Below, one piece after another: positions 1 to 10,368 of a stretch of 35,952 nt of DNA. Under the pieces are notes generated by a model, which searched no databases, was not told where the DNA came from, and saw only the letters and a list, made by a program, of their open reading frames with translations. Made by a program: the position numbers and the translations under genes. Source of the DNA: Alphaproteobacteria bacterium. Its GTDB lineage: Bacteria > Pseudomonadota > Alphaproteobacteria > Bin95. The DNA lies in assembly GCA_030833925.1 (NCBI GenBank), contig JAURGE010000027.1, forward strand, positions 1 to 35,952. Reading direction: 5' to 3'. The stretch's first letter is position 1; each line of letters begins with the position of its first letter.

Positions 1-193
1 ACAGGTTGCCGGTATGGATAGTCGGGGCAATGCACGAGTAGTAGAGGCGATGGTTCCACTCGCCAATATGTTTGGCTACGTGAACACTCTTCGTTCAATG
101 AGCCAGGGTCGTGCCCAGTACAGTATGCAATTTGATCACTACGAACAGGTGCCTCAGGCCGTTGCGGACGAGGTCCGTGCAAAATTAGCTTGA
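1..193 (+). CDS. fusA: Elongation factor G, C-terminal end (partial)
   Basis: This is the last 63 codons of translation elongation factor G, the GTPase that moves tRNA and mRNA through the ribosome. The reading frame enters at base 2 and stops at TGA 191-193. The segment [17 protein letters not shown] is the conserved domain V ending of EF-G. The start and the GTPase domain lie outside the window. It sits 54 bp before tuf, the usual str-operon order. Only the truncation limits the call. Confidence 0.96.
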   Translation, partial: QVAGMDSRGNARVVEAMVPLANMFGYVNTLRSMSQGRAQYSMQFDHYEQVPQAVADEVRAKLA

Positions 194-247
194 TGAGCAA
201 ACTTAATTTTAACGCAAGAAAGAAAGTTTTTGAGGAGTTAGGCCGCC

Positions 248-1438
248 ATGGCAAAAGCGAAGTTTGAGCGTACGAAGCCGCACTGCAACATTGGGACCAT
301 TGGCCATGTTGATCATGGCAAGACTTCTTTAACTGCTGCTATTACCAAAATTTTAGCTGAGTCAGGTGGAGCAACTTTCCAGGCCTATGATCAGATTGAC
401 AAGGCGCCTGAAGAGAAGGCACGCGGCATCACGATTTCGACGGCGCATGTTGAGTATGAGACGCAAGCCCGTCACTACGCTCACGTTGACTGCCCTGGTC
501 ACGCTGACTACGTGAAGAACATGATCACCGGTGCAGCACAGATGGATGGTGCTATTTTGGTGGTTTCTGCAGCTGATGGCCCTATGCCTCAGACCCGCGA
601 GCACATTTTGCTTGCGCGTCAGGTTGGCGTGCCTGCGCTTGTAGTATTTATGAACAAGGTTGATCAGGTAGATGATGAGGAGCTTCTTGAGCTGGTAGAG
701 CTTGAGGTTCGTGAGCTTCTGTCTTCTTACGATTTCCCTGGTGATGATATTCCAATCGTCAAGGGTTCGGCTCTTGCAGCGCTTGAGGACTCGAACAAAG
801 AGATCGGTCACGATGCTATTTTAGCGTTGATGGCAGCGGTTGATGAGTACATCCCGCAGCCGGACCGCCCTGTTGACCGTCCGTTCCTGATGCCTATCGA
901 AGACGTTTTCTCAATCTCTGGTCGCGGTACAGTTGTTACCGGCCGTGTTGAGCAAGGGATCGTTAAGGTTGGTGAGGAAATTGAGATCGTCGGTATCAAG
1001 ACTACTGCGAAGACAACAGTCACCGGCGTTGAGATGTTCCGTAAACTTTTGGATCAAGGTCAGGCTGGCGACAACGTTGGTTGCCTGCTGCGTGGCATTG
1101 GTCGCGAGGACGTTGAGCGTGGTCAGGTTTTGGCGAAGCCAGGCTCTATTACGCCGCACACCCAGTTCCAGTGTGAGTGTTATGTGCTGACGAAGGAAGA
1201 GGGTGGCCGTCATACGCCGTTCTTCTCGAACTACCGCCCACAGTTCTACTTCCGGACCACGGACGTAACTGGAACGGTTGAGCTTCCAGAAGGCACGGAA
1301 ATGGTCATGCCTGGCGACAACATTGCAATGAAGGTGAACTTGATTGCACCGATTGCTATGGATGAAGGCCTGCGCTTTGCGATCCGTGAAGGCGGTCGCA
1401 CGGTTGGCGCCGGTGTCGTCGCTAAAATAGTCGCTTAA
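248..1438 (+). CDS. tuf: Elongation factor Tu
   Basis: EF-Tu carries aminoacyl-tRNA to the ribosomal A site as a GTP complex. The 396-residue product has the family length. The P-loop GHVDHGKT is at residues 19-26, switch I RGITI at 59-63, DCPGH at 81-85, NKVD at 136-139 and SAL at 174-176, so all guanine-nucleotide motifs are intact. The beta-barrel domains II and III follow. A GAGGAG ribosome site lies upstream of the ATG. It stands between fusA and rpsJ and is probably cotranscribed with both. Many proteobacteria carry a second tuf copy; only one is visible here. Confidence 0.98.
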   Translation: MAKAKFERTKPHCNIGTIGHVDHGKTSLTAAITKILAESGGATFQAYDQIDKAPEEKARGITISTAHVEYETQARHYAHVDCPGHADYVKNMITGAAQMDGAILVVSAADGPMPQTREHILLARQVGVPALVVFMNKVDQVDDEELLELVELEVRELLSSYDFPGDDIPIVKGSALAALEDSNKEIGHDAILALMAAVDEYIPQPDRPVDRPFLMPIEDVFSISGRGTVVTGRVEQGIVKVGEEIEIVGIKTTAKTTVTGVEMFRKLLDQGQAGDNVGCLLRGIGREDVERGQVLAKPGSITPHTQFQCECYVLTKEEGGRHTPFFSNYRPQFYFRTTDVTGTVELPEGTEMVMPGDNIAMKVNLIAPIAMDEGLRFAIREGGRTVGAGVVAKIVA

Positions 1439-1476
1439 GCGAGGGCCATAAGGCTTCGCACCAAGGATGCGTGAAA

Positions 1477-1785
1477 ATGGATAATCAGAATATTAGAATC
1501 CGCCTAAAGGCGTACGATCATCGGGTGTTAGATCAGTCTACATCCGAGATCGTAAACACGGCTAAGCGGACAGGCGCAACCGTTCGTGGGCCTATTCCAT
1601 TACCTACTCGCATCCAGAAGTACACTGTGCTGCGTGGCCCCCATATTGATAAGAAATCACGCGATCAATTCGAAATGCGCACTCACAGGCGCGTTCTGGA
1701 CATCGTGGAACCAACACCTCAGACGGTAGATGCTCTTATGCGTCTCGACTTGTCACCAGGTGTCGACGTAGAGATCAAGGTCTGA
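1477..1785 (+). CDS. rpsJ: 30S ribosomal protein S10
   Basis: S10 is a 30S head protein and also the NusE transcription antitermination factor. The product is 102 residues, matching the family. The stretch [16 protein letters not shown] near the start and GPIPLPTR in the middle are typical S10 sequence. An in-frame GTG six bases earlier (1471) would add two residues, but the AAGGA at 1463-1467 is spaced correctly only for the ATG at 1477. It opens the S10 gene group. Confidence 0.97.
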   Translation: MDNQNIRIRLKAYDHRVLDQSTSEIVNTAKRTGATVRGPIPLPTRIQKYTVLRGPHIDKKSRDQFEMRTHRRVLDIVEPTPQTVDALMRLDLSPGVDVEIKV

Positions 1786-1789
1786 CCCA

Positions 1790-2530
1790 ATGTCGCAACG
1801 TACCGGTCTTATTGGCCGCAAATTAGGAATGACACGTCTGTTTGGTGAGGGGGGCGCACATGTACCCGTCACGGTGATTGACGTGTCTGGTAATGTGGTG
1901 GTAGCCCAGCGGCTGTCTGATAGGGACGGTTATACCGCGGTTCAGGTCGGCTACGGCACGGCGAAGCCAAAGAACGTGAGCCAGCCGGAACGAGGACACT
2001 TTGCGAAGGCCTCGGTAGAGCCGCGTCAGAGGCTAAAGGAATTCCGCGTATCCGATGATGCCGTTGTAGACATCGGGGCCGAATTATCTGCAGATCACTT
2101 TGTCGAAGGCCAGCTCGTAGACGTAACCGGTACCACGATTGGTAAGGGTTTTGCGGGTGCTATGAAGCGCCATGGCTTCGGTGGTTTGCGTGCTAGTCAT
2201 GGTGTTTCTATTTCGCACCGCTCTCATGGTTCGACTGGCCAAAACCAGGATCCGGGAAAGGTGTTCAAGGGCAAGAAGATGGCCGGGCACATGGGCGCGA
2301 AACAGCGTACCGCTCAACATCTGAAGGTAGTCCGCGTAGACAGCGATCGTGGTCTAATTTTATTGAAGGGAGCAATCCCCGGCTCTGAGGGCGGGATTGT
2401 GTACCTGCGTGATTCAGTGCGTCGTCCCCTTCCCGAAGGAGCTCCAATGCCCGCGGGCACGAAGGGTGCTGTTGCTGCAGTAGTCGATGAAGCCCCGGTC
2501 GAGGCCCCGGCTGACGGTTCGGAGGAATAA
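1790..2530 (+). CDS. rplC: 50S ribosomal protein L3
   Basis: L3 is an early-assembly 50S protein whose loop reaches towards the peptidyl transferase centre. The N-terminus [13 protein letters not shown] and the later [20 protein letters not shown] are diagnostic; the glutamine-containing loop is the region methylated by PrmB in E. coli. At 246 residues it is longer than the roughly 209 of E. coli. The excess is mainly a C-terminal tail rich in Ala, Pro and Glu, which is common in alphaproteobacterial L3. It starts 4 bp after rpsJ. Confidence 0.97.
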   Translation: MSQRTGLIGRKLGMTRLFGEGGAHVPVTVIDVSGNVVVAQRLSDRDGYTAVQVGYGTAKPKNVSQPERGHFAKASVEPRQRLKEFRVSDDAVVDIGAELSADHFVEGQLVDVTGTTIGKGFAGAMKRHGFGGLRASHGVSISHRSHGSTGQNQDPGKVFKGKKMAGHMGAKQRTAQHLKVVRVDSDRGLILLKGAIPGSEGGIVYLRDSVRRPLPEGAPMPAGTKGAVAAVVDEAPVEAPADGSEE

Positions 2531-2533
2531 TCG

Positions 2534-3154
2534 ATGAAACTCCAAGTAAAGACCCTGGCCAATAGCGATGCCGGCGAGATTGATGTTGCAGACGAGGTTT
2601 TTGGGATTGAGCCTCGTGCAGACATTTTAGCTCGCGTTGTTCGGTGGCAGCTTGCTAAGCGGCAGGCAGGCACACACAAAACTAAAGAGCGCGGTGAGAT
2701 CGCTCGCACCAAATCAAAGATATACAAGCAAAAAGGCACAGGCCGTGCGCGCCACGGCAGCGCTAATGCCAATATCTTTCGTGGTGGTGGCGTCTCCCAT
2801 GGGCCTCGAGTTCGCAGTCATGCACATAATTTGCCTAAAAAGGTACGCCGCTTAGGCATGCGCTCCGCCTTATCTGCTAAGCAGGCTGAGGGAAAACTCA
2901 TAATTGTGGATGCTCTAACCCTCGCAGACGCCAAATCAAAGGTCTTGCGCGAGAACCTAGTATCTTTCGGTGCCCGTTCCTACCTGTTGGTTGGCGGAAC
3001 AGAGGTCGATACAGGGATCGTAAGAGCCGCACGAAATCTGGAAGGTGTTGATGTTCTCCCTCAACAGGGTGCTAACGTCTACGACATCCTGCGTCGCGAT
3101 ATGTTGATCATGAGCCGTGACGCTGTCGAACAGTTGGAGGCCCGATTGAAATGA
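2534..3154 (+). CDS. rplD: 50S ribosomal protein L4
   Basis: L4 binds 23S rRNA domain I and lines the peptide exit tunnel. The product is 206 residues, the usual length. The basic loop with [12 protein letters not shown] (about residues 62-73) and [11 protein letters not shown] is the conserved tunnel extension. In E. coli L4 represses its own S10 operon. I cannot test that here because the operon leader lies upstream of the window. Its last four bases overlap the start of rplW, which suggests translational coupling. Confidence 0.97.
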   Translation: MKLQVKTLANSDAGEIDVADEVFGIEPRADILARVVRWQLAKRQAGTHKTKERGEIARTKSKIYKQKGTGRARHGSANANIFRGGGVSHGPRVRSHAHNLPKKVRRLGMRSALSAKQAEGKLIIVDALTLADAKSKVLRENLVSFGARSYLLVGGTEVDTGIVRAARNLEGVDVLPQQGANVYDILRRDMLIMSRDAVEQLEARLK

Positions 3155-3483
3155 GCCGAGCTCGCACAATTCGGGGCCCGGCCCCAAAAATTACACCAAA
3201 TCAGATGACGGATATTCTCCGGGCGCCTGTTATCAGTGAAAAGTCGACCCTGATTGCCGAACACAACCAGGTAACATTTCGCGTTGCGATCGATGCTGAC
3301 AAGGCTCAGATCAAACAGGCAGTTGAAGGCCTTTTTGGTGTGACGGTTACAAAGGTCAATACGATCCGGCAGAAAGGTAAGGTCAAACGTTTCCGCGGAA
3401 TGCTTGGCCAACGCAATGACACAAAGAAAGCCATTGTCACTCTGGCAGACGGCGACTCAATTGATCTCGCGGCTGGCTTGTAG
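3151..3483 (+). CDS. rplW: 50S ribosomal protein L23
   Basis: L23 sits at the tunnel exit and docks trigger factor and SRP. The core from [12 protein letters not shown] to [16 protein letters not shown] is typical. At 110 residues it is about ten longer than usual, owing to an N-terminal extension. I keep the ATG at 3151 because it overlaps the rplD stop (ATGA) and is preceded by GGAGG at a suitable distance. The alternative ATG at 3205 would give 92 residues. Confidence 0.95.
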   Translation: MSRARTIRGPAPKITPNQMTDILRAPVISEKSTLIAEHNQVTFRVAIDADKAQIKQAVEGLFGVTVTKVNTIRQKGKVKRFRGMLGQRNDTKKAIVTLADGDSIDLAAGL

Positions 3484-3505
3484 AGTAGGCGGGGAGTAAG
3501 AAAAT

Positions 3506-4336
3506 ATGGCTTTAAAGCAATATAAACCCACCTCTGCAGGCCGCCGTGGTCTTGTGTTGGTTGATAGGTCTCAGCTCTGGAAGGGGCGCCCCGTCAAGGA
3601 ATTGACAGAGGGCCTTCAGAAAACTGGTGGCCGCAATAATCACGGGCACATCACTTCTCGGCATCGGGGCGGTGGTCACAAGCGACGTTACCGTTTTATT
3701 GACTTCAAGCGCATTAAGGACGGAATGAACGCTGTCGTAGAACGGCTAGAATACGACCCTAATCGCACGGCTTTTATTGCGCTGATAAAGTACGACGACG
3801 GTGAGTTGTCTTACATCCTCGCACCACAGCGTTTAAACGTCGGTGATGTTGTGATGTCGGGTGAAAACGCCGATATCAAACCTGGCCATGCGATGAAGCT
3901 TCGGTTCATCCCGGTTGGCACAATCGTCCACAACGTTGAATTGAAGCCTGGTAAGGGTGGTCAGATGGCCAGATCCGCAGGTGCATATGTGCAGCTTGTT
4001 GGCCGCGACGCAGGACAGGCACTTCTAAGGCTCCCATCTGGCGAGGTCCGTATGGTGAGCCAGGAGTGTGTTGCAAGCGTAGGTGCCGTTTCAAACCAGG
4101 ACAATTCAAATCAGACCTTTGCAAAGGCTGGACGCAATCGCTGGCGTGGCAAGCGCCCGCATGTACGCGGCGTTGTCATGAACCCAGTAGATCATCCACA
4201 TGGTGGTGGTGAAGGGCGGACATCCGGTGGCCGCCATCCTGTCACCCCGTGGGGTAAGCCTACCAAAGGCCATAGAACACGTAAGAAGAAACCGTCCGAT
4301 TCACAAATTGTGCGTCGCCGGTACGGGAAGGGTTAA
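3506..4336 (+). CDS. rplB: 50S ribosomal protein L2
   Basis: L2 is needed for subunit association and peptidyl transferase assembly. The 276-residue protein has the full family length. It shows the conserved [20 protein letters not shown] near residue 45 and the C-terminal [12 protein letters not shown] with the key histidine, followed by [23 protein letters not shown] ribosome site precedes the ATG. It lies between rplW and rpsS as in most bacteria. Confidence 0.98.
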   Translation: MALKQYKPTSAGRRGLVLVDRSQLWKGRPVKELTEGLQKTGGRNNHGHITSRHRGGGHKRRYRFIDFKRIKDGMNAVVERLEYDPNRTAFIALIKYDDGELSYILAPQRLNVGDVVMSGENADIKPGHAMKLRFIPVGTIVHNVELKPGKGGQMARSAGAYVQLVGRDAGQALLRLPSGEVRMVSQECVASVGAVSNQDNSNQTFAKAGRNRWRGKRPHVRGVVMNPVDHPHGGGEGRTSGGRHPVTPWGKPTKGHRTRKKKPSDSQIVRRRYGKG

Positions 4337-4339
4337 GCG

Positions 4340-4618
4340 ATGGCGCGTTCCGTATGGAAAGGCCCCTTTGTCGATGGCTATCTGCTCAAAAAAGCCGATG
4401 CCGTTCGTGAGAGTGGTCGTAATGACGTAATTCGTACATGGTCACGACGTTCAACGATTTTGCCACAGTTTGTTGGGCTGACATTTGCAGTGCACAACGG
4501 GCAGAAGTTCATTCCCGTTTCGGTTAACGAAAACATGGTGGGACATAAATTTGGCGAGTTTTCTCCAACTCGTACTTATTATGGCCATGCTGCGGATAAG
4601 AAGGCGAGAAGAGGCTGA
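4340..4618 (+). CDS. rpsS: 30S ribosomal protein S19
   Basis: S19 is a 30S head protein that contacts S13 and the A-site tRNA region. It is 92 residues, the standard length. [19 protein letters not shown] at the start and [17 protein letters not shown] at the end are hallmarks. The gene starts 3 bp after rplB, and its TGA shares one base with the rplV ATG, implying translational coupling. Confidence 0.97.
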   Translation: MARSVWKGPFVDGYLLKKADAVRESGRNDVIRTWSRRSTILPQFVGLTFAVHNGQKFIPVSVNENMVGHKFGEFSPTRTYYGHAADKKARRG

Positions 4619-5007
4619 TGAGTAAGAAGCCAAATGCTCCGCGCGTAGCAGAAAACGAAGCTCGTGCCTTTGTTAAGCATCTGCGGGTTAGCCCCCGGAA
4701 GCTGAACTTGGTAGCTCAAATGATCCGTGGAATGGCTGCGGAAGATGCGCTCGTTGCTCTCACTTTTTCGCGAAAGCGAATTTCGAATGACGTTAAGAAG
4801 GCATTGTCTAGCGCTATCGCGAATGCAGAGAACAACCATCAGCTTGATGTCGATCGCTTGGTGGTTGCTGAGGCTTCGGTTGGCAAGCAAATGATGATCA
4901 AGCGCATCCGGGCACGTGCTCGTGGCCGCGCTGCTCGCGTAGAAAAACCCTTTAGCAACTTGACAATTGTTGTGCGGGAAATCGAAGAAGTCGAGGAGGC
5001 CGCGTAA
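4618..5007 (+). CDS. rplV: 50S ribosomal protein L22
   Basis: L22 lines the peptide tunnel with a long beta hairpin. Conserved sequence includes [15 protein letters not shown] and the C-terminal [20 protein letters not shown] hairpin. At 129 residues it is longer than the 110 of E. coli, with a short N-terminal lead and an acidic C-terminal tail (EIEEVEEAA). It overlaps both rpsS and rpsC by one base. Confidence 0.97.
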   Translation: MSKKPNAPRVAENEARAFVKHLRVSPRKLNLVAQMIRGMAAEDALVALTFSRKRISNDVKKALSSAIANAENNHQLDVDRLVVAEASVGKQMMIKRIRARARGRAARVEKPFSNLTIVVREIEEVEEAA

Positions 5008-5714
5008 TGGGTCATAAAGTTAATCCAGTAGGCCTGCGCGTTGGTGTTAACCGCACCTGGGAGTCTCGTTGGTACGCGGGGAAAGATTTTGGCAACACCC
5101 TCCATGATGATTTAGCCATCAGGGAGTACCTGCACAGTCGTCTCTCGCAAGCTGGAATTTCACGTATTTTAATAGAACGTCCAGCAAAAAAGCCCCGGGT
5201 TACTATCTACTCCGCTCGGCCAGGTGTAGTCATTGGCCGGAAGGGCGCTGATATCGATAAGCTTAGATTGGATCTGAATAAAATTACTAATTCAGATGTG
5301 TCTCTGAATATCGTAGAGGTCCGTAAGCCTGAAATCGATGCGCAGCTTGTGTCAGAGAATGTTGCCCAGCAGCTAGAGCGGCGTGTGTCTTTCCGCCGAG
5401 CGATGAAGAGGGCTGTGCAGTCCTCAATGAGGCTTGGAGCATTAGGCATCCGGCTCAATGTGGCAGGACGACTTGGTGGGGCGGAAATTGCCCGTACTGA
5501 GTGGTACCGAGAAGGTCGTGTTCCATTGCATACCCTGCGCGCCGACATTGATTACGGTTTTTCTGAAGCCAAAACCACCTACGGAATTTGTGGGGTGAAG
5601 TGTTGGATTTTTAAGGGTGAAGTTATCGCTCATGATCCAATGGCCCGAGATAAACGCCTGGCGGATCAGCAGCCCTCCACGGGTAGCAGCCGTTCCGGTC
5701 AGCAAGACCGATAA
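5007..5714 (+). CDS. rpsC: 30S ribosomal protein S3
   Basis: S3 helps form the mRNA entry channel. The N-terminus [18 protein letters not shown] is diagnostic. The KH domain contains [14 protein letters not shown] with an intact GxxG loop, and the C-terminal domain has [30 protein letters not shown] split across conserved blocks. Its 235 residues match the family. The GAGGAGG ribosome site lies inside the end of rplV. Confidence 0.98.
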   Translation: MGHKVNPVGLRVGVNRTWESRWYAGKDFGNTLHDDLAIREYLHSRLSQAGISRILIERPAKKPRVTIYSARPGVVIGRKGADIDKLRLDLNKITNSDVSLNIVEVRKPEIDAQLVSENVAQQLERRVSFRRAMKRAVQSSMRLGALGIRLNVAGRLGGAEIARTEWYREGRVPLHTLRADIDYGFSEAKTTYGICGVKCWIFKGEVIAHDPMARDKRLADQQPSTGSSRSGQQDR

Positions 5715-5732
5715 GCCTAGAGAAGAGCTACA

Positions 5733-6152
5733 ATGCTAAGTCCAAAGCGAACAAAATACCGGAAAGCCCATAAGGGTCGGATCCACGGTAACGCCAAGGG
5801 GGGTACCGACCTGAATTTTGGCTCAGTCGGACTAAAGGCCATGCAGCCAGGTCGAATTACCGCCCGGCAAATAGAAGCCGCTCGACGTGCAATGACCAGA
5901 CACATCCGTCGTCAAGGGAAGGTTTGGATCAGAATATTCCCTGATGTACCGGTTTCGACAAAACCAGCTGAAGTCCGCATGGGCAAGGGCAAGGGCTCAC
6001 CAGAATATTGGATGTGTCGTGTGAAGCCCGGGCGCATCATGTTTGAGATGGAAGGCGTTCCGTCTGATATCGCGCGTGTTGCGTTCGAATTGGCCGCTGC
6101 AAAGTTACCAATATCCACACGTGTTGTGACACGGCTTGGGCAGGAGGGCTAA
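5733..6152 (+). CDS. rplP: 50S ribosomal protein L16
   Basis: L16 helps to form the A-site tRNA pocket of the 50S subunit. [16 protein letters not shown] at the start matches the invariant L16 opening. [24 protein letters not shown] in the middle is also conserved; the part around [11 protein letters not shown] carries the arginine hydroxylated by YcfD/RoxA in E. coli. The length of 139 residues is normal. It precedes rpmC with 4 bp between stop and start. Confidence 0.97.
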   Translation: MLSPKRTKYRKAHKGRIHGNAKGGTDLNFGSVGLKAMQPGRITARQIEAARRAMTRHIRRQGKVWIRIFPDVPVSTKPAEVRMGKGKGSPEYWMCRVKPGRIMFEMEGVPSDIARVAFELAAAKLPISTRVVTRLGQEG

Positions 6153-6156
6153 TTAC

Positions 6157-6354
6157 ATGAAAGCCATAGATACCCGCGCAAAGTCCGCTGACGAATTAAA
6201 GGAAACTTTGGCCGACCTTAAGAAAGAGGCACTTAATCTGCGCTTTCAACAGGCATCAGGGCAATTGGAAAACACGGCGCGCCGAAAGACGGTGCGTCGG
6301 GACATCGCTCGTATTCTGACGGTGCTCGCTGAGCAACGCCAGGCTCAGGGCTAG
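6157..6354 (+). CDS. rpmC: 50S ribosomal protein L29
   Basis: L29 is a small two-helix protein near the tunnel exit and contacts L23. It is 65 residues, the typical length, with the helix block [20 protein letters not shown] chose the ATG at 6157, preceded by AGGAGGG. An in-frame TTG at 6136 would lengthen it but lies inside rplP and has no ribosome site. Confidence 0.95.
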   Translation: MKAIDTRAKSADELKETLADLKKEALNLRFQQASGQLENTARRKTVRRDIARILTVLAEQRQAQG

Positions 6355-6367
6355 GAGGCAAGGCAAT

Positions 6368-6616
6368 ATGCCAAAGCGCATTTTGAAAGGCGTTGTGGTT
6401 AGCGACAAGATGGATAAGTCCATTGTAGTCCGGGTTGAACGCAGGGTTCGCCATAAGGCTTATGGTAAATTCATCACACGCTCGAAGAAATTCATGGCCC
6501 ATGATGAGACCAATGAATTTAAGACAGGCGATCAGGTCGAGATCATTGAGAGTCGCCCTCTGTCGGCGCGTAAGCGCTGGGCTGCAGTGAGCCAACAACA
6601 GGCTGCTGGGGAGTGA
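6368..6616 (+). CDS. rpsQ: 30S ribosomal protein S17
   Basis: S17 is a primary 16S rRNA-binding protein of the OB-fold type. [21 protein letters not shown] and the central KFMAHDE block are diagnostic, followed by [13 protein letters not shown]. The 82-residue length is normal. GGAGG lies 8 bases before the ATG. It is the last member of the S10 gene group. Confidence 0.96.
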   Translation: MPKRILKGVVVSDKMDKSIVVRVERRVRHKAYGKFITRSKKFMAHDETNEFKTGDQVEIIESRPLSARKRWAAVSQQQAAGE

Positions 6617-6620
6617 TTAA

Positions 6621-6989
6621 ATGATCCAGGTAGAAACTAACCTCGACGTTGCTGATAACTCCGGTGCAAAGCGTGTGCAGTGCATCCGTGTCCTAGGTGG
6701 GACAGGTCGGCGCTACGCAAGTGTTGGCGACGTAATCATTGTATCCGTCAAGGATGCGATACCACGTGGCCGTGTGAAAAAGGGTGAAGTCCATAAGGCC
6801 GTTGTTGTTCGCACGGCTAAGGAAGTACGCCGAGAAGATGGCACCTCAATTCGCTTCGACAGTAACGCAGCAGTGCTAATTAACAATTCACAAGAACCTA
6901 TTGGAACTCGAATTTTTGGGCCGGTGGTTCGTGAACTCCGAGGGCGTCGGTTTATGAAAATAATCTCGCTAGCCCCTGAAGTTCTTTAG
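6621..6989 (+). CDS. rplN: 50S ribosomal protein L14
   Basis: L14 is a barrel protein at the subunit interface, forming bridges with 16S rRNA, and is the docking site of the silencing factor RsfS. The 122-residue length is invariant in bacteria and is met here. The start [20 protein letters not shown] and the end [14 protein letters not shown] are conserved. It is the first spc-type gene and lies only 4 bp after rpsQ, so S10 and spc genes appear to be one transcription unit here. Confidence 0.98.
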   Translation: MIQVETNLDVADNSGAKRVQCIRVLGGTGRRYASVGDVIIVSVKDAIPRGRVKKGEVHKAVVVRTAKEVRREDGTSIRFDSNAAVLINNSQEPIGTRIFGPVVRELRGRRFMKIISLAPEVL

Positions 6990-6996
6990 GAGATCG

Positions 6997-7317
6997 ATGG
7001 CGATGCAGCGCATTCGTAAAGGCGATCAGGTTGCCGTTCTCGCGGGCCGCGATAAGGGCAAGCGAGGGGAAGTATTACGTGTTCTCCCCGCTGATAATCG
7101 CGTAGTGGTCCAGGGTGTGAATATGGTTAAGCGTCACCGCAAGCCAACCCAGGGTTCCGCCGGCGGTATAGAAGAAATGGAAGCGTCAATTCACGTGTCT
7201 AACGTTGCACATATTGACCCTGACTCAGACAAACCAACTCGCGTCGGATTCAAGACGTTGGAGGACGGACGCAAGGTTCGTTTCTCCAAGCGGTCTGGCG
7301 ACGTACTTGATCGGTAG
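6997..7317 (+). CDS. rplX: 50S ribosomal protein L24
   Basis: L24 is an assembly initiator protein of the 50S subunit. The KOW motif [20 protein letters not shown] is at residues 8-27, and [11 protein letters not shown] follows. The 106-residue length is normal. Two starts are possible, ATG at 6997 or 7003. The AGGAG at 6988 is rather near the first and rather far from the second, so the choice is open by two residues. Confidence 0.96.
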   Translation: MAMQRIRKGDQVAVLAGRDKGKRGEVLRVLPADNRVVVQGVNMVKRHRKPTQGSAGGIEEMEASIHVSNVAHIDPDSDKPTRVGFKTLEDGRKVRFSKRSGDVLDR

Positions 7318-7323
7318 GCAACG

Positions 7324-7863
7324 ATGGCCAGATTAAAAAGTCATTATTTAGACGTCGTTCGTCCAGCGCTGCTGGAAAAATTCCAGTACGCCAACGTCAT
7401 GCAGGCTCCGAAGTTGGATAAGATCGTTATCAACATCGGTGTTGGCGAAGCTGTGTCAGACTCGAAAAAAATTGATGCAGCTGTTCAGGATTTAACCCTG
7501 ATCGCGGGCCAGAAGCCGGTGATTACGAAGGCAAAGAAGTCCATTGCGACGTTTAAACTTCGCGAGGGTATGGCGGTAGGTTGCAAGGTTACACTTCGGC
7601 GGGAGAGGATGTTTGAGTTCCTTGATCGTTTAGTGAATATAGCACTTCCGCGCGTTAGGGACTTTCGTGGTCTCAACGGCAAAGCTTTTGACGGTCGTGG
7701 TAATTACGCCATGGGCCTCAAGGAGCAGCTTGTATTCCCGGAAATCGAGTACGACAAAATAGACGAGATCCGGGGCATGGACATCATCATCTGCACGACG
7801 GCGAAGACCGATGAGGAAGCTAAAGAGCTCCTCCGCGGCTTTAACTTCCCGTTCGTCAACTGA
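7324..7863 (+). CDS. rplE: 50S ribosomal protein L5
   Basis: L5 binds 5S rRNA and contacts P-site tRNA. Conserved sequence includes [16 protein letters not shown], the [21 protein letters not shown] block and [16 protein letters not shown]. The length of 179 residues is standard. It begins 6 bp after rplX and is followed by rpsN. In E. coli the mRNA here binds the repressor S8; no such structure was resolved by eye. Confidence 0.98.
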   Translation: MARLKSHYLDVVRPALLEKFQYANVMQAPKLDKIVINIGVGEAVSDSKKIDAAVQDLTLIAGQKPVITKAKKSIATFKLREGMAVGCKVTLRRERMFEFLDRLVNIALPRVRDFRGLNGKAFDGRGNYAMGLKEQLVFPEIEYDKIDEIRGMDIIICTTAKTDEEAKELLRGFNFPFVN

Positions 7864-7875
7864 GGAGATTGGGCC

Positions 7876-8181
7876 ATGGCTAAAGTTGGCACGATTGAAA
7901 ATAATGAGCGTCGCAAGAAGCTGACAGATCGGTACGCTGCGAAGCGCGCAGAACTGAAGGCAACAGTCAATGACAAGTCTTTACCAGCTGAAGAGCGGTT
8001 TGTGGCTACGCTGGCATTGGCTGAGTTGCCACGTAATTCGTCTAAAACTCGGGTCCGTAACCGTTGCCGCGTCACTGGGCGCCCACGTGGTTACTACCGT
8101 AAGTTTCAAATTTCCCGCATTGCGCTTCGTGATCTTGCCTCAGCGGCTATGATCCCTGGCGTTGTAAAGTCGAGCTGGTGA
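7876..8181 (+). CDS. rpsN: 30S ribosomal protein S14 (zinc-free form)
   Basis: S14 assembles late in the 30S head. At 101 residues it is the long form. The C-terminal [17 protein letters not shown] keeps only one of the cysteines found in zinc-binding S14, so it belongs to the zinc-independent class. The final KSSW is characteristic. An AGGAGA ribosome site precedes the ATG. Confidence 0.97.
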   Translation: MAKVGTIENNERRKKLTDRYAAKRAELKATVNDKSLPAEERFVATLALAELPRNSSKTRVRNRCRVTGRPRGYYRKFQISRIALRDLASAAMIPGVVKSSW

Positions 8182-8191
8182 GGGTCCACTG

Positions 8192-8590
8192 ATGTCGATG
8201 AGCGATCCTCTTGGGGATATGTTAACCCGCATTCGTAACGGGCAGCGTGCAGGGCATGCGACAGTGTCGTCGCCTGCATCGAAACTTCGTGCCAATGTTT
8301 TGGATGTGTTAAAGCGAGAAGGCTATATTCGCGATTATTCCGTTAAGGGTCTTGACGGAGGAAAGAGTGAGATAGCGATTGAGCTTAAATATTACGAGGG
8401 TGAGGCTGTTATTCGCACTATTCAGCGAGTCTCGAAGCCTGGACGCCGCGTTTATTCGAAAATTGGCGATTTGAAGCCAGTCCGTAACGGGCTAGGAATT
8501 GCCATACTGTCGACGCCGTCGGGAGTTCTGTCAGATCACGAAGCTCGCCAACGGAATGTTGGCGGCGAAGTGCTCTGCCAGGTCTTCTAG
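8192..8590 (+). CDS. rpsH: 30S ribosomal protein S8
   Basis: S8 is a primary binder of the central domain of 16S r[19 protein letters not shown] (residues 3-18) and the C-terminal [20 protein letters not shown] are diagnostic. The length of 132 residues is normal. In enterobacteria S8 is the translational repressor of the spc operon. An ATG two codons further in (8198) is a possible alternative start. Confidence 0.97.
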   Translation: MSMSDPLGDMLTRIRNGQRAGHATVSSPASKLRANVLDVLKREGYIRDYSVKGLDGGKSEIAIELKYYEGEAVIRTIQRVSKPGRRVYSKIGDLKPVRNGLGIAILSTPSGVLSDHEARQRNVGGEVLCQVF

Positions 8591-8615
8591 AGCCGACGGA
8601 ATAAGGAATAGCCAC

Positions 8616-9149
8616 ATGTCGAGAGTGGGCAAAAATCCCATCGAAATTCCATCCGGTACTACTGTGACCGTAGATGGCCAAACAATCACGGCAAAGGGTA
8701 AACTTGGCCAGCGCCAGCTTAAGCTTGCTGAGACCATTGGTGCTACGGTTGATGGCAGTCAGCTTTTGGTTAACCCCAAGAGCGACCCCGAGCGTCATCG
8801 GATGATGTGGGGGACTATGAGAAGTCTTGCGCAAAGCCTCGTTACCGGAGTTAGCGAAGGGTTCACTCGTAATCTTGAAATCAATGGTGTCGGTTACCGA
8901 GCTCAGGTTGAGGGAAAGAGCCTTAAGCTTCAGTTAGGTTTCAGTCACGACGTTGTTTTTCCAATTCCAGATGGGATTGAGATCAAGTGTGAGCGGCCGA
9001 CAGCAATAGCTATTTCTGGGGCTGATAAGCAAAGAGTTGGACAGATCGCATCTGAGATCCGTTCGTTCCGTCCACCGGAGCCGTACAAAGGTAAAGGTGT
9101 GAAATACGCAGAAGAATTCATCTTCCGTAAGGAAGGCAAGAAGAAGTAA
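8616..9149 (+). CDS. rplF: 50S ribosomal protein L6
   Basis: L6 lies at the base of the L7/L12 stalk near the factor-binding site. The N-terminus [17 protein letters not shown] and the C-terminal [16 protein letters not shown] are family signatures. The 177-residue length fits. A longer in-frame opening reaches back to 8499 inside rpsH, but the AAGGA before 8616 and the conserved MSRVG start fix the real start. Confidence 0.97.
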   Translation: MSRVGKNPIEIPSGTTVTVDGQTITAKGKLGQRQLKLAETIGATVDGSQLLVNPKSDPERHRMMWGTMRSLAQSLVTGVSEGFTRNLEINGVGYRAQVEGKSLKLQLGFSHDVVFPIPDGIEIKCERPTAIAISGADKQRVGQIASEIRSFRPPEPYKGKGVKYAEEFIFRKEGKKK

Positions 9150-9165
9150 CAGGAGCCGATGGGCC

Positions 9166-9522
9166 ATGTTTACCACTAAACAGCGTTTTGATCGTAGGGT
9201 GCGCCGCACACGCTCCGCTCTCAAGAAAAAATCTCGCGGTCGTTTAAGGCTATCGGTTTTCCGATCAGGCCGTCATATCTATGCGCAGATCATAGATGAC
9301 GCCAAGGGGGCAACTTTAGCAGCGGCTTCAACCGTTGAGAAGGATCTGCGCTCTAAGACCGGTGCCGGTGTAGAAGCAGCGACCGAAATTGGACGCCTTG
9401 TTGCAGAGCGTGCGAAAGCCGCTGGTGTTGACGAAGTAGTGTTCGATAGAGGTGCATACAAATTTCATGGCCGCGTTAAAGCGTTGGCCGAAGCCGCCCG
9501 CGAAGGCGGGTTGAAGTTCTAA
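9166..9522 (+). CDS. rplR: 50S ribosomal protein L18
   Basis: L18 carries 5S rRNA into the large subunit. The stretch [20 protein letters not shown] and the C-terminal [23 protein letters not shown] (conserved in blocks) are diagnostic. It has 118 residues, the normal length. An AGGAG site lies upstream of the ATG. It is the usual neighbour of rplF and rpsE. Confidence 0.97.
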   Translation: MFTTKQRFDRRVRRTRSALKKKSRGRLRLSVFRSGRHIYAQIIDDAKGATLAAASTVEKDLRSKTGAGVEAATEIGRLVAERAKAAGVDEVVFDRGAYKFHGRVKALAEAAREGGLKF

Positions 9523-9538
9523 GGTAGGGCACAGCGAT

Positions 9539-10111
9539 ATGGCAAGAGGACCAAGGGGCGAGCGCGCTCGCGACCGCGAAGAAAGCGAGATTGTCGAAAA
9601 GTTAGTTTCGATCAACCGCGTTGCTAAAGTTGTCAAAGGTGGTCGCAGGTTCGGCTTTGCCGCGCTGGTGGTAACCGGTGATGGGGCGGGTCGAGTAGGT
9701 TTCGGCTCCGGGAAGGCTCGTGAAGTTCCGGAAGCAATCCGCAAGGCTACTGAACAGGCCAAACGCAAGATGGTACGTGTTGCTTTGCGTGAGGGGCGTA
9801 CTCTTCATCATGATGCTACCGGCGAGTATGGAGCTGGTAAAGTCGTTGTTCGTGCTGCCCCTCCGGGCACAGGAGTAATTGCCGGTGGACCCACGCGTGC
9901 CGTTTTTGAGGCGCTGGGTATTCAGGATGTCGTTGCGAAATCTATTGGGTCTTCCAATCCATACAATATGGTGAAAGCTGCGTTTGCTGCGCTTACCAAT
10001 ACGCAGTCACCACGTCAGGTTGCTGCACGCCGTGGTCTCAAAGTGCCAGAGGTACTTGGTCGCCGTGGTTCTAAGGCCGAAGCAGCCGACACAGGCTCTA
10101 CGACGGAGTGA
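9539..10111 (+). CDS. rpsE: 30S ribosomal protein S5
   Basis: S5 sits at the mRNA entry and affects decoding accuracy. [20 protein letters not shown] is the conserved RNA-binding loop, and [19 protein letters not shown] is the second signature. The 190-residue protein has extra N- and C-terminal tails relative to the 167 of E. coli, as is usual in alphaproteobacteria. Confidence 0.97.
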   Translation: MARGPRGERARDREESEIVEKLVSINRVAKVVKGGRRFGFAALVVTGDGAGRVGFGSGKAREVPEAIRKATEQAKRKMVRVALREGRTLHHDATGEYGAGKVVVRAAPPGTGVIAGGPTRAVFEALGIQDVVAKSIGSSNPYNMVKAAFAALTNTQSPRQVAARRGLKVPEVLGRRGSKAEAADTGSTTE

Positions 10112-10117
10112 TGTAAG

Positions 10118-10324
10118 ATGGCTGCAAAGAAGAGTGCTGCAAAGAAAAACACAGTGCGTGTCCGGCAGGTTGGTAGCCCAATTCGGCGGGAGGAAAGCCA
10201 ACGTGCGACCCTGCGCGGTTTAGGTCTCAACAAGTTAGGTCGTGAGCGGGAGCTGGAGGATACCCCAGCAATTCGAGGCATGATCCGTAAAGTAGCTCAC
10301 ATGGTTGAGGTTATTGATAATTAA
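10118..10324 (+). CDS. rpmD: 50S ribosomal protein L30
   Basis: L30 is a small 50S protein. The core [20 protein letters not shown] followed by [22 protein letters not shown] is diagnostic. At 68 residues it is a little longer than the usual 58-60 because of a Lys/Ala-rich start (KKSAAKKN). The gene is followed by a 65 bp gap with a hairpin, the longest gap inside the spc group. Confidence 0.95.
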   Translation: MAAKKSAAKKNTVRVRQVGSPIRREESQRATLRGLGLNKLGRERELEDTPAIRGMIRKVAHMVEVIDN

Positions 10325-10334
10325 TAATTTTCTG

Positions 10335-10368
10335 TAGGTGCTGGAGTGATCTAGGTCCAGCAAGCCTA
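10335..10368 (+). other. Hairpin in the rpmD-rplO spacer
   Basis: TGCTGGA at 10339-10345 is exactly complementary to TCCAGCA at 10356-10362 across a 10-base loop. The stem can extend through TAGG (10335-10338) and CCTA (10365-10368) past a two-base bulge. No long T run follows, so it is not an evident terminator. It ends about 7 bases before the GAAGAGG ribosome site of rplO. Confidence 0.5.

Noticed and set aside
362..811. 149-codon open frame on the - strand inside tuf
   Set aside because: It lies antisense to a fully conserved EF-Tu gene, has no ribosome site and resembles no protein family; it is a shadow of codon bias.
2314..2772. 152-codon open frame on the - strand across rplC and rplD
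   Set aside because: It is antisense to two conserved genes and crosses their junction; low-complexity Ser/Ala/Arg content.
8499..8615. N-terminal extension of L6 into rpsH
   Set aside because: The conserved L6 start MSRVGKNP and the AAGGA ribosome site place initiation at 8616.
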